NCBI GenBank assembly: GCA_038852315.1
Contig: JAWCKF010000002.1
Location: 62,001 to 126,000, forward strand
Reading direction: 5' to 3'
DNA: 64,000 nt
Source: COMBO-56-21 sp038852315
GTDB taxonomy: Archaea > Thermoplasmatota > Thermoplasmata > UBA10834
The notes below the pieces were generated by a model. It was not told where the DNA came from, searched no databases, and was given only the letters and a program-made list of their open reading frames with translations. The translations under genes were made by a program, and so were the position numbers. Below are positions 16,915-24,592 of this stretch, piece after piece (the first letter of the stretch is position 1; every line of letters begins with the position of its first letter).

Positions 16915-17610
16915 TCACCTCCGTTCACCTGGGAACCTGCGAGATGCCGCCCCGCTGGTCAGCTCCCTGAGCGCACCCGAGCCGATCCATCGGGCACTTG
17001 CCGAGCGGCTAGTCTTGAGTCTGCTCGCCACCGACACGGCGCTCCTGTTCAGGCCCGGACTGCGCTTCCCGATCTGCCGGAGGGCCCAGTTGACCGCCTT
17101 TCGGACGTAGTTCCTGTCGTCCACCGACTCCCGCTCTATGATCGGCAGGAACTGTTCGAACCGCGCGTCGTCCGCGGCCTTGTCGTGGACTGCCAAGGCG
17201 GCCATGAGAACGAACCCCGCGCGCTTCACGAACTCCTCCTTCCTCGCGCTCCACTCGACCGCTTTCGCATAGGCGAAGGGCGTCTTGTCGAAGAGGTTGC
17301 TGCAGACCTGGTCCGTGACGTCCCAGGAGTCGAGATCGCGCACCCAGCGCTCCATCTGCCGGTCGGTCACCAGCTCGGGCTCGTCCACGAACGCCGCAAG
17401 TATCCTGGCCTCTTGAATGCCAGTGGCCCAGAGCCCCTCCGCGAGCGCGTGATCATCTCCGAGGCGCTTAGCAATCTGCCTGAGATCCTTCCCGCTCACG
17501 CCCAGTGTCCCCCGGGGGTTGATGCCGAACCTGGCCATGCCCTCGACTTTCTGGGGGTCGGCCCTTCCCGTCAGCTCCCTGACCACCTGGGCGACGCTCG
17601 TGCCGGACAA
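16915..17610 (-). CDS. alkD: AlkD-like DNA alkylation repair protein
   Basis: HEAT-like-repeat glycosylase family that removes alkylated bases. Seen in 231 residues: MARFGINPRGTLGVS, DSWDVTDQVCSNLFDK (the conserved Trp-Asp pair of AlkD), EEFVKRAGFVLMAAL and NYVRKAVNWALRQIGKR. Start: a TTG at 17610 directly follows the stop of the Lrp-like gene; a GTG eight codons later is an alternative. The pair shares a transcript, so the upstream regulator may control it. Confidence 0.82.
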   Translation of the reverse strand: MSGTSVAQVVRELTGRADPQKVEGMARFGINPRGTLGVSGKDLRQIAKRLGDDHALAEGLWATGIQEARILAAFVDEPELVTDRQMERWVRDLDSWDVTDQVCSNLFDKTPFAYAKAVEWSARKEEFVKRAGFVLMAALAVHDKAADDARFEQFLPIIERESVDDRNYVRKAVNWALRQIGKRSPGLNRSAVSVASRLKTSRSASARWIGSGALRELTSGAASRRFPGERR

Positions 17611-18129
17611 TCAGATACCCGTCCAGGGCACGCCCTTGTGGGCGCTCATGACGATCTGCGTATCAGTCTCCTTGATCCCTTCGATCTTGAGGAAGGTGTC
17701 TATGAACTCCTGCAGCTCGGTCATGCCGACGAAGAGCGCGACCACGAGCAGGTCATACTCGCCGGTAACTCGATAGACAGCCACCACCCTGTTGTGGTTC
17801 GTTACATGCCTCACGACCTCGTCGAGCTTGTCAGTGACCGTCTTCACATGGATGTAGGCCTTGACGGTGTTCTCGATCAGCCTGTAGTCGATGTGTATCG
17901 AGAAGCGCATTATGATGCCTTTTTCTATGAGCGCCCTTATCCTGCGCCTGACGGTGGCCTCAGTCACGCCGAGCTTCTTGGCGATCTCCGAGTTGCTCAT
18001 CCTCGCGTTGTCCCGGAGCTCGCAAAGTATCCTTATGTCGGTCTTGTCGATGGGCAGCATCTTCAGGTCGAGGCCCTTCCACCTCTCCATCAGCTCGCAC
18101 GGCGACTCCTTCGCGTTTTCCGCTGGCAT
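17611..18129 (-). CDS. Lrp/AsnC family transcriptional regulator
   Basis: 172 residues from the ATG at 18129. N-terminal helix-turn-helix (DKTDIRILCELRDNARMSNSEIAKKLG, shortened here; followed by VTEATVRRRIRALIEKGII), then a RAM/ACT-like ligand domain with VTGEYDLLVVALF and a C-terminal TQIVMSAHKG. The 20-residue tail before the HTH is acidic and longer than usual. A GTG/other in-frame start further upstream is possible but lacks support. It is the first gene of a pair with the AlkD-like glycosylase, an unusual partner for Lrp. Confidence 0.85.
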   Translation of the reverse strand: MPAENAKESPCELMERWKGLDLKMLPIDKTDIRILCELRDNARMSNSEIAKKLGVTEATVRRRIRALIEKGIIMRFSIHIDYRLIENTVKAYIHVKTVTDKLDEVVRHVTNHNRVVAVYRVTGEYDLLVVALFVGMTELQEFIDTFLKIEGIKETDTQIVMSAHKGVPWTGI

Positions 18130-18267
18130 CCGAACACCGCCGCGTGAATGGGCAACGCGTACTTGAATGTCACGGATTCCACAACGAGAATGGGCATTTT
18201 TGGGCCGATTTCGATGTCTCACCGTGAACAGATGACGATTGGATGCATCCTCAATGTCGAAAAGTGG

Positions 18268-19050
18268 TCATGTGCCGAACCTGCGCTGCCTGAGCTGGTA
18301 TGACCTGACAGCCCGCAGGAAGTCGATCTTCCTGAACCCGGGCCAGTAGATGTCCGAGAAGTAGAGTTCCGAGTAGGCCAGCTGCCAGAGCAGGAAGTTC
18401 GATATCCTCTCCTCGCCCGACGTCCTGAGTATCAGGTCCGGATCGGGCATATCCTTGGTGTACAGGAACTCGGCGAACTTCTTCTCGTCGATGTCCTCGA
18501 TGTCGAGCTTGCCCTCCTTGACGGCCTCGGCGACCTTTCTGATGGCCTGCAGGATCTCCTCCCGACCGCCATAGCCGACGGCGAGGTTGAAGAAGTACTG
18601 GTCGTAACCTTCGGTCCTCCTCTCAGCGTACTCTATGGCCTCGCGCAGGTCCTCTGGAAGCAGCTCCCTCTGCCCGAGCACGCGCACCCTTATCTTGTGC
18701 TTGTGCACCCTGGGCTCATCCCCCAGGCGCCTGAAGTTCTCGACGAACATCCGCATGAGGACGTCGACCTCCTCCTTGGGCCGGCCGACGTTCTCCGTGG
18801 AGAACGCGTAGACGGTCAGCATGCGGACGCCTATCTCCATGCACCACTCGAGCACGTCCTCCAGCTTCTGCCTGCCCTTGTCGTGCCCCTCTGACACCAT
18901 CAGGCCGAAGTCTTTGGCATACCTCCTGTTGCCGTCCATTATTATAGCGACATGGTGCGGGACAGGGCGCGACAGCACCTCCTTCAGCAGCCGCTTCTCG
19001 TAAGTGCTGTATGCGGTCGACGAGATTGCCCTGGATATGTCGGAAGACAT
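18268..19050 (-). CDS. uppS: cis-prenyltransferase (UppS/decaprenyl diphosphate synthase-like)
   Basis: Makes the Z-polyprenyl diphosphate that becomes dolichyl-type lipid carrier for N-glycans. Seen in 260 residues: HHVAIIMDGNRRYAK (catalytic Asp), MLTVYAFSTENVGRPKEEV, NLAVGYGGREEI and DPDLILRTSGEERISNFLLWQ, the five family regions. The many N-x-S/T sequons in the secreted proteins of this window fit a glycosylation role. Confidence 0.93.
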   Translation of the reverse strand: MSSDISRAISSTAYSTYEKRLLKEVLSRPVPHHVAIIMDGNRRYAKDFGLMVSEGHDKGRQKLEDVLEWCMEIGVRMLTVYAFSTENVGRPKEEVDVLMRMFVENFRRLGDEPRVHKHKIRVRVLGQRELLPEDLREAIEYAERRTEGYDQYFFNLAVGYGGREEILQAIRKVAEAVKEGKLDIEDIDEKKFAEFLYTKDMPDPDLILRTSGEERISNFLLWQLAYSELYFSDIYWPGFRKIDFLRAVRSYQLRQRRFGT

Positions 19051-19087
19051 TGCTCAGTGCCCTCCAATGCGGGCGCGGCTCATAAAG

Positions 19088-20044
19088 CTATACGTGCCTG
19101 AAGTCCTCTGGGAGGCCTGCGCTGTACAGCCCCAGGTCGAAGCATCCTATCGCTGCCACGGCGCCGATGGCGCCGCGCCTGCCCGTCACCTCCACCAGCC
19201 GAACCCCGTGCTTCTCAGCGGCGTGTTCAGCATCGTGTATCGAAAGGATGGTCTCCTTCGCGTCGGCGCCGAACTTGACCAGTCCCCTGGGTATCTCGAG
19301 GCCTTCGAACACGGCCATGCACGTGTGTTCGGAATACGTGCCCTTAGACACGAACTCCTTCGCCCAGGACACGGCCGTCTCAACATCCTCGGGCCTCAAG
19401 GCGAATGCCACGGCCGTTGATGCGCAGTTGGTGGTCTTCTGGGGGGCGTGAGGGTTCAGCTGGACTATCTTGTGTGAGAGGAAGGCTCCCACGGGCATCT
19501 CCCTGGCCATGCGCAGTCCGAGCACCCAAGTGGCGCCTTTCTCCCTCGTGTCAGTGTCGTCGACGGCTATCACGAGCCGCCTCATAGCCGGCGTGGTTAT
19601 CCGTATCTCGACCTTCCTTCCGCCACCCACCATAGTGTCGCCGAGGTACTCGACCTTCTCGACTCCATCGGCCTGGGGCAGGCAGGCGCCCACCCCCACG
19701 GAAGCCCCCGCGAGCCCCACCCATGTCGTCTCGACCTTGCCATCTCTGACGACGATCGACCTCAGCGCCTGTCCTCCGGTGTCCTTCGATGCTGGACCGA
19801 ACCGCACCTCTCCCTCCCCTATACGCGCATCCATTATGAGCGTGGTGCCCTGTACCTCCACGTGCTCGACCACGCCCCTGGCCCTCAGCCTGTTGACTGC
19901 GTCCCACTCGACCGGGCCCTGGGCGCAGCACTCCTCGACGATCTTGGCCCTGCCCGCGCGCTCGTCGACCATTGTTATGAGGCGCTTGGAGAACAGCTGG
20001 CCGTGCCGCCTGCGTACCTCGCCAGGCGTGAGTACCTCCGCCAT
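19088..20044 (-). CDS. TiaS-related protein resembling methanogenesis marker 11
   Basis: 318 residues. The C-terminal two thirds contain RLVIAVDDTDTREKGATWVL, matching the DDTD nucleotide/metal motif of TiaS (tRNA-Ile2 agmatinylcytidine synthetase), then TTNCASTAVAFAL and KGTYSEHTCMAVFEGLEIP. The N-terminal part (LFSKRLITMVDERAGR) is not TiaS-like. This combination is what I remember for the methanogenesis marker protein 11 family, whose biochemical role I do not know to be settled. No methyl-CoM reductase gene is in the window. It follows an MBL hydrolase gene by 6 nt and probably shares its transcript. Function not assigned. Confidence 0.6.
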   Translation of the reverse strand: MAEVLTPGEVRRRHGQLFSKRLITMVDERAGRAKIVEECCAQGPVEWDAVNRLRARGVVEHVEVQGTTLIMDARIGEGEVRFGPASKDTGGQALRSIVVRDGKVETTWVGLAGASVGVGACLPQADGVEKVEYLGDTMVGGGRKVEIRITTPAMRRLVIAVDDTDTREKGATWVLGLRMAREMPVGAFLSHKIVQLNPHAPQKTTNCASTAVAFALRPEDVETAVSWAKEFVSKGTYSEHTCMAVFEGLEIPRGLVKFGADAKETILSIHDAEHAAEKHGVRLVEVTGRRGAIGAVAAIGCFDLGLYSAGLPEDFRHV

Positions 20045-20050
20045 GCTGCA

Positions 20051-20737
20051 TCAGACTTCCGTTGACTGCCCTGGCTCGAGTATGACGACCTTTGTCCGTG
20101 GTGACGACTTCTTCACCAGTCTCTCGAACTCCCTGGGGTCCTGCTCGATCGGCGGCCATGTCCCATAGTGCATCGGAATCGCGACCTTTGGCTTGATGAG
20201 CGAGACTGCGAGCGCAGCCTGCTTGGGGTCCATGGTGAAGAACCCCCCTATGGGCAGCAGTGCCGCGTCAGGCTCATACAGCTCTCCCACCAGCCGCATG
20301 TCGCCGAACACGGAGGTGTCGCCAGCATGATAGACCACCTTGCCCGAATCGATGACGAGGCCGACTGGCATGGCGGCGGAGAACTCCAGCCCAGGCGCCC
20401 CTATGCTCGATGAGTGGAACGCCGGCACCATCGTGATCGTCGTTTCTCTTATCTTCGCGGAGCCGCCCAGGTTGAAGCCGATGCCCTTCACACCACACCT
20501 CTCGACGTAGTTCGACATCTCCACTATTGACGCTACCACTGCACCTGTGCGCCTAGCTATCTCCACAGCGTCGCCCAGGTGGTCGGAGTGCCCATGGGTC
20601 ACACAAACTATGTCACACCCCACCTTGTCGGGAGATATCGCCGCCTTCGGATTGCCCGTGAGAAACGGGTCGACGAGAATCCTGTCCCTGCCCTCTATCA
20701 AAAAGGCCGCATGGCCCAGCCAAGTGACCTTCATCAT
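20051..20737 (-). CDS. MBL-fold metal-dependent hydrolase (UPF0173-like)
   Basis: Metallo-beta-lactamase fold protein of the UPF0173 type, about 228 residues. Seen: MKVTWLGHAAFLIEG at the start, THGHSDHLGDA (HxHxDH zinc motif), HAGDTSVFGDM and PMHYGTWPP near the end. Substrate unknown for this family. Two adjacent ATG codons (20737, 20734) precede KVTWLGH; a longer reading to 20755 adds only six residues. Operon partner of the marker-11-like gene. Confidence 0.85.
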   Translation of the reverse strand: MMKVTWLGHAAFLIEGRDRILVDPFLTGNPKAAISPDKVGCDIVCVTHGHSDHLGDAVEIARRTGAVVASIVEMSNYVERCGVKGIGFNLGGSAKIRETTITMVPAFHSSSIGAPGLEFSAAMPVGLVIDSGKVVYHAGDTSVFGDMRLVGELYEPDAALLPIGGFFTMDPKQAALAVSLIKPKVAIPMHYGTWPPIEQDPREFERLVKKSSPRTKVVILEPGQSTEV

Positions 20738-20792
20738 GACCACTCGGGGACTCAAAACGTCGGAATGCTATTTCTGTGTTTGGAGCGCACGC

Positions 20793-21644
20793 TCACAGTT
20801 CGCGCATGAGGTATCTTGCCGGTACGTCGGATAGGTTAAGCGCCTTCAGGCCATCGGAATCGTAGACCATCAGGCCTCCCTTGATGCCCACGAGACGACC
20901 CTTGTGCTTTCCCCACGATTCCCGGAGCCGAGGTACCTCCTTGAGCGGCTGTTCGATGGGATAGTCCGTGAGCCACCGCAGCGGCTCGACCTCCAGGTGA
21001 TACATCTCGCCGATGGTTCTCCTCAAACCCTCAAACCTGCCCTCGATTCCAGCCACGTCAACCTTGTGGGCCAGATTGCGAAGGACTATCCCCTGCCTGA
21101 CATACTGCGGTATCCCGAGGCGCGATGAGACGCTCTTCTCGACCTCACGAGCCTTCTTCCGTGAGGGCAGTTTGCCGATGATGAAGAACGCATCAGCCCC
21201 CTGTTCGATCAATCTTTGCTCAACCCTCCTTGTCGAGCTCATCCCCACCTTCATGCGGGTGTCGTAGAACGCTATGTATATCACGTGTTCCCGCCTGCAG
21301 AACTCGATGTCGCACACCTCGCCTTCGCACCTGGGCTCGAACACGCAGTCCTGATAGGGAAGAAAGACCTCCCTGGAGCAGCCTTGGCACTGGTGGAACC
21401 GGTCAACGACGGCCTTCGCCGGGCAGGGGATGTACTTGCCATCCCCGTCGAAGTATCCGACGCAGGTCTTACGCCTGCTCACGGAGAAGTCGACCCTCTC
21501 AAGATCGAACGACGATACGGACCCATCTCTGAGGTCGTAGCACGTCAGCTCTGGCCTGAACCCATCCCACGAGAACTCGAGCGCGTGCAGAGGGTAGTCC
21601 TCCTCGCTCTCCCCTACCAGCGTCTGATCGTCCCGTGCTAGCAT
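20793..21644 (-). CDS. DUF2797-type protein with zinc-binding cysteines and GIY-YIG-like segment
   Basis: 283 residues from the ATG at 21644. Seen: KTCVGYFDGDGKYIPCP, CQGCSREVFLPYQDCVFEPRC region with paired Cys (likely zinc site), then HVIYIAFYDTRMKVGMSS followed by RVEQRLIEQGAD, which resembles the start of a GIY-YIG nuclease fold. This matches the DUF2797 family of unknown role. A TTG at 21665 would add seven residues, but a TATA box sits 30 nt before 21644. Confidence 0.72.
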   Translation of the reverse strand: MLARDDQTLVGESEEDYPLHALEFSWDGFRPELTCYDLRDGSVSSFDLERVDFSVSRRKTCVGYFDGDGKYIPCPAKAVVDRFHQCQGCSREVFLPYQDCVFEPRCEGEVCDIEFCRREHVIYIAFYDTRMKVGMSSTRRVEQRLIEQGADAFFIIGKLPSRKKAREVEKSVSSRLGIPQYVRQGIVLRNLAHKVDVAGIEGRFEGLRRTIGEMYHLEVEPLRWLTDYPIEQPLKEVPRLRESWGKHKGRLVGIKGGLMVYDSDGLKALNLSDVPARYLMREL

Positions 21645-21668
21645 TGCGGACGAGTAGTCCGCCAATGG

Positions 21669-21678
21669 ACTATTAAGG
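21669..21678 (-). promoter_or_regulatory. TATA box for the DUF2797 gene
   Basis: CCTTAATAGT on the minus strand, centred 30 nt before the ATG at 21644; supports that start and a leaderless mRNA. Confidence 0.45.
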
Positions 21679-21702
21679 ATTTAGCCGTAGAGGGCTCGAA
21701 AT

Positions 21703-22452
21703 CTACTCTGGCCCGTCCGCGGGACGGCTGTCGTCCGAAGGCGCCTCATCGAGCGCTCGGTCGCTCTTCTCACCGGCCTCGCGCTTAGGAGGCTTGTCCC
21801 AAGGGAATTCGGACAGGTCCACGTCTATCCTCTTCAGGTATTTCGGAGGTATGTCCGTGGCGAGATAAACCGTCTTCCCGGCCTTCTGGATCATTATGCC
21901 GTCCTCGGTCGCGCCCTTGGCGTCGACCTCGAGGATGACCGGCTTGTCCGTCCTCACACGGCCAGCGTTCACCGCGTCGCCGATGCCCTTGCTCAGGTGT
22001 ACCATGCGCCTGTCCGACGGCTTCAGTCCGACCTCGAGTACGATGTCCACCTCCTCCTCGGTCGTGGGGTAGTACAGCTTGTCAGGGGCAAGGCCCGATG
22101 GATGGTCCAACTCCACCTCGAACGAGTGCGCGTAGGTCGCCCTTATCATCCCGTCGCGGTACTCGTACCTACCCTTGCTGTCGGTCTCGATTATCGCGAT
22201 GATGTGGTGGGGGCGAAGCCAGTGATACCGTCGCTGCTTCCTCTGCAGCGCGCTCACGAACGCCCTCAGATCCACGAACCCGTGCCTGTCCATCTTCAGG
22301 TCGAATCTCTCGGGGAAATGCCTCAGGACGCCCGCCATGGTCCTGCTCAGCCTATCCAACTCCTCCTCGCTCATGAGAAACCTGCCCTCGTCGCCACAGA
22401 CGGGGCACAGCTCGGCTCTGAAATAGCCGTGCTGCTTGCACTCCTTAAGCAT
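21703..22452 (-). CDS. kptA: RNA 2'-phosphotransferase (Tpt1/KptA)
   Basis: Transfers a 2'-phosphate from RNA to NAD+. Seen: an N-terminal zinc knuckle with CKQHG and CPVCGDEG, SRTMAGVLRHFPE, LRPHHIIAIIETDSKGRYE, IRATYAHS and GLKPSDRRMVHLS, which supply the conserved Arg-His-Arg-Arg set. The C-terminal 35 residues are acidic and low in complexity. 249 residues from the ATG at 22452; a GTG at 22470 lies upstream of the likely transcription start set by the TATA box at 22491. Confidence 0.9.
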   Translation of the reverse strand: MLKECKQHGYFRAELCPVCGDEGRFLMSEEELDRLSRTMAGVLRHFPERFDLKMDRHGFVDLRAFVSALQRKQRRYHWLRPHHIIAIIETDSKGRYEYRDGMIRATYAHSFEVELDHPSGLAPDKLYYPTTEEEVDIVLEVGLKPSDRRMVHLSKGIGDAVNAGRVRTDKPVILEVDAKGATEDGIMIQKAGKTVYLATDIPPKYLKRIDVDLSEFPWDKPPKREAGEKSDRALDEAPSDDSRPADGPE

Positions 22453-22486
22453 GCCAAGACCCGGTCTCACGGTTATGCCTGAACCT

Positions 22487-22495
22487 CATAAAAGC
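22487..22495 (-). promoter_or_regulatory. TATA box for kptA
   Basis: GCTTTTATG on the minus strand; predicted start of transcription near 22465, leaving a short leader before the ATG at 22452. Confidence 0.5.
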
Positions 22496-22589
22496 TTTCC
22501 CATCCGGCCAGACTGAGATGGCCCGACAAGGGGACGGCAGGTGTGAGAGTGCTTTGTGGAAGGGGTTTGACGCCCGACGGCCCTGATGC

Positions 22590-23906
22590 TCAGGCGCTCG
22601 GAACCTCGCTCTCAACCTTCGGTGGGCCCGTGACCCAGGCCAACATGAAGGCCACGAGCGAGCCGACTGCAGTCGCTATGAACACCCATTCGAAGCCGCC
22701 CTTGATGATCCCAGGCATCAGGCCACCGATGACGCCGCCCACCGCGTAGGATGTGAACACGATGCCGTAGTTGTTGCCGAAGTACTTGTTGCCGAAGTAC
22801 TCGGAGGTCGTCGGCGGGAACAGCGCAAAGTTGCCGCCGAAGCAGAATCCGACCAGGGAGACCAGCGCCGTGAGGCCCAGGAAGGCAAGGACCTCGTCCG
22901 TCGGCTTGCTCAGAATGAAGCCGGCCGCGGAGAACAGTATCACCGCCTGAGTGAGGAACATGACTTTCATCGCCTTCGTCCTCCCTATCCTGTCTGAGAT
23001 GAACCCCCAGGCGATCCTGCCGGCTCCGTTGAAGACCGCGAGTATGCCCGTCATTGTCGCTACCTGGCCCGTGACCATGACGTTATCAGTGGCAGGGTTG
23101 AAACCTGGGTGCTTGGCGGCGAAGATGTCCTCCAGGTTCTGAGCCACGTTCGAGACGTTCCCTATCATCATAAGTCCACATGTGGCAGACAGGACAAACA
23201 TCGTCCAGAGCAGGATGAAGCTCCTGGTCTTGACCATCTCTCCTGGCCTGAACTGCTTCTTGGCGATGCTGCCCGCGCCCTCCTTCGGGGGCGTCCACCC
23301 GAGGGGGCAGTAACCAGCGGGCGGGTCTGTCAGGAACAGTGCTCCGATGGCAACCATGAACAGGAAGATGATTCCCAGGTAGAGGTATGCTGCGCTGAGC
23401 CCCTCAGCCGGACTGGCCGCCTGGTCAATGATGTACTGCGCCACCTGAGCGAAGATGAAAGTCCCCGCACCGAACCCCGCGACCGAGATGCCGCTCACAA
23501 GCCCCTTCTTGTCTGGGAACCACTTTATGCAGCACGACAACGGGCAGCTGTAGCCGATGCCGACGCCCATGCCCAGCACGGCATAGGACAGATACATCAT
23601 CGGCATGCTGTCGTTGAACTGCCACGACATCAGGTAGCCGGCCGCGTAGACCACACCCGACAGGATGGCTATGTCCCTCGGCCCCCTCTTGTCCTGCATG
23701 CGCCCTCCCAACTGCACGGACAGGCCGAAGGCGGCCAGGCTCGTTGCGAAAATCCCGAGGACCTGCAACGATTTCGCGGGCTCCTCGAGCTGGGATGCCA
23801 GAGGCTTGTTGAACACCGACCAGGCGTATATGCATCCTAGGGCGAGCTGAACCAGCAACGCCCCGATCACTCTCGTCCATCTGTTCTGTTGCTTCTCCTG
23901 AGCCAT
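22590..23906 (-). CDS. MFS transporter, oxalate/formate antiporter (OFA) family
   Basis: Twelve-span permease of 438 residues. Seen: GCIYAWSVFNKPLASQ in helix 1 (family hallmark), GGRMQDKRGPRDIAI (MFS loop 2-3), GMGVGIGYSCPLSCCIKWFPDKKGL, NGAGRIAWGFISDRIGR and NYGIVFTSYAVGGVIGG. OFA members move formate, oxalate, lactate or other carboxylates; the substrate here is not determined by sequence. A strong SD (GGGAGAGGG) precedes the ATG. It lies 34 nt after carbonic anhydrase and near acs and folate C1 genes, so a carboxylate such as formate or acetate is a reasonable guess. Confidence 0.88.
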   Translation of the reverse strand: MAQEKQQNRWTRVIGALLVQLALGCIYAWSVFNKPLASQLEEPAKSLQVLGIFATSLAAFGLSVQLGGRMQDKRGPRDIAILSGVVYAAGYLMSWQFNDSMPMMYLSYAVLGMGVGIGYSCPLSCCIKWFPDKKGLVSGISVAGFGAGTFIFAQVAQYIIDQAASPAEGLSAAYLYLGIIFLFMVAIGALFLTDPPAGYCPLGWTPPKEGAGSIAKKQFRPGEMVKTRSFILLWTMFVLSATCGLMMIGNVSNVAQNLEDIFAAKHPGFNPATDNVMVTGQVATMTGILAVFNGAGRIAWGFISDRIGRTKAMKVMFLTQAVILFSAAGFILSKPTDEVLAFLGLTALVSLVGFCFGGNFALFPPTTSEYFGNKYFGNNYGIVFTSYAVGGVIGGLMPGIIKGGFEWVFIATAVGSLVAFMLAWVTGPPKVESEVPSA

Positions 23907-23940
23907 GTTTTCCCTCTCCCTGTCTTCAGCGTGCTGCCTG

Positions 23941-24504
23941 TCAGAGGAATCTCACGGAGCCCGTCCTCACGTCGTACATTGCACCGTAGAGTCGGACACG
24001 CCCACTCCGTACCGCCTCCTCGACGATCGGGCTGTTTGCCCGTATTACAATGAGCTGCGACCTGACGTTCGCCTCGGACAGGGCGTCGGGATCCTTGCTC
24101 CTGTCCGGCGGCAGCTTGCAGCGCGTGCGCTCCAGTTCCTTCGCCACGCGAGCGAGGTTCCCGCACTCTATCCCCTCAAGTGCGAGCTTGGCTGCTCCAC
24201 AGTCAGTATGGCCAAGCACTACTACGTCGCTCACAGGAAGATGGTCCACTGCGTATTCGAGGCTCCCCAGAACTTGGCCATCGGATGCAGTGTTACCAGC
24301 TACTCTCACAACGAACGCGTCGCCGAGGGACAGGCTGAAGATCTTCTCCGGCACAACTCGGGAGTCTGAGCACGCGAGGATGGCGATCGACGGTTTCTGT
24401 CCTGCATTGGCCAAGTTCGAGAGCAGGGCAGGATCTACTGTCTTCCGAAAGAGCATGTTGCCCTCCAAGAGCCTGCCCTTCCTGTCAGCAGCAGCCGCCT
24501 GCAT
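23941..24504 (-). CDS. beta-type carbonic anhydrase
   Basis: 187 residues. Zinc ligands Cys45, His99, Cys102 with the Asp47-Arg49 dyad in CSDSR and GHTDCGA; also VVRVAGNTASDGQVLGSLEYAV. Interconverts CO2 and bicarbonate in the cytoplasm. It lies between acs and the OFA transporter on the same strand; a hairpin separates it from acs. I infer supply of bicarbonate/CO2 to C1 metabolism or to the transporter. Confidence 0.93.
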   Translation of the reverse strand: MQAAAADRKGRLLEGNMLFRKTVDPALLSNLANAGQKPSIAILACSDSRVVPEKIFSLSLGDAFVVRVAGNTASDGQVLGSLEYAVDHLPVSDVVVLGHTDCGAAKLALEGIECGNLARVAKELERTRCKLPPDRSKDPDALSEANVRSQLIVIRANSPIVEEAVRSGRVRLYGAMYDVRTGSVRFL

Positions 24505-24547
24505 ATCGGTCGCCCCCTTCCGACGCGCCCCGGAACGGGAGTTTTGG

Positions 24548-24566
24548 GAGGGGGATGCACCCCCTC
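24548..24566 (-). terminator. hairpin between acs and carbonic anhydrase
   Basis: Perfect inverted repeat GAGGGGG / CCCCCTC with a 5-nt loop, 27 nt after the acs stop. On the minus strand it is followed by CCAAAACTCCC and not by a U tract, so it may act in mRNA processing or stability instead of termination. Confidence 0.4.
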
Positions 24567-24592
24567 TAGAAAAGGATATTGGTGCTGGGTAC

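Noticed and set aside
16843..18147. 434-codon frame opposite alkD and the Lrp gene
   Set aside because: Crosses two well-supported genes on the other strand and shows no recognisable fold.
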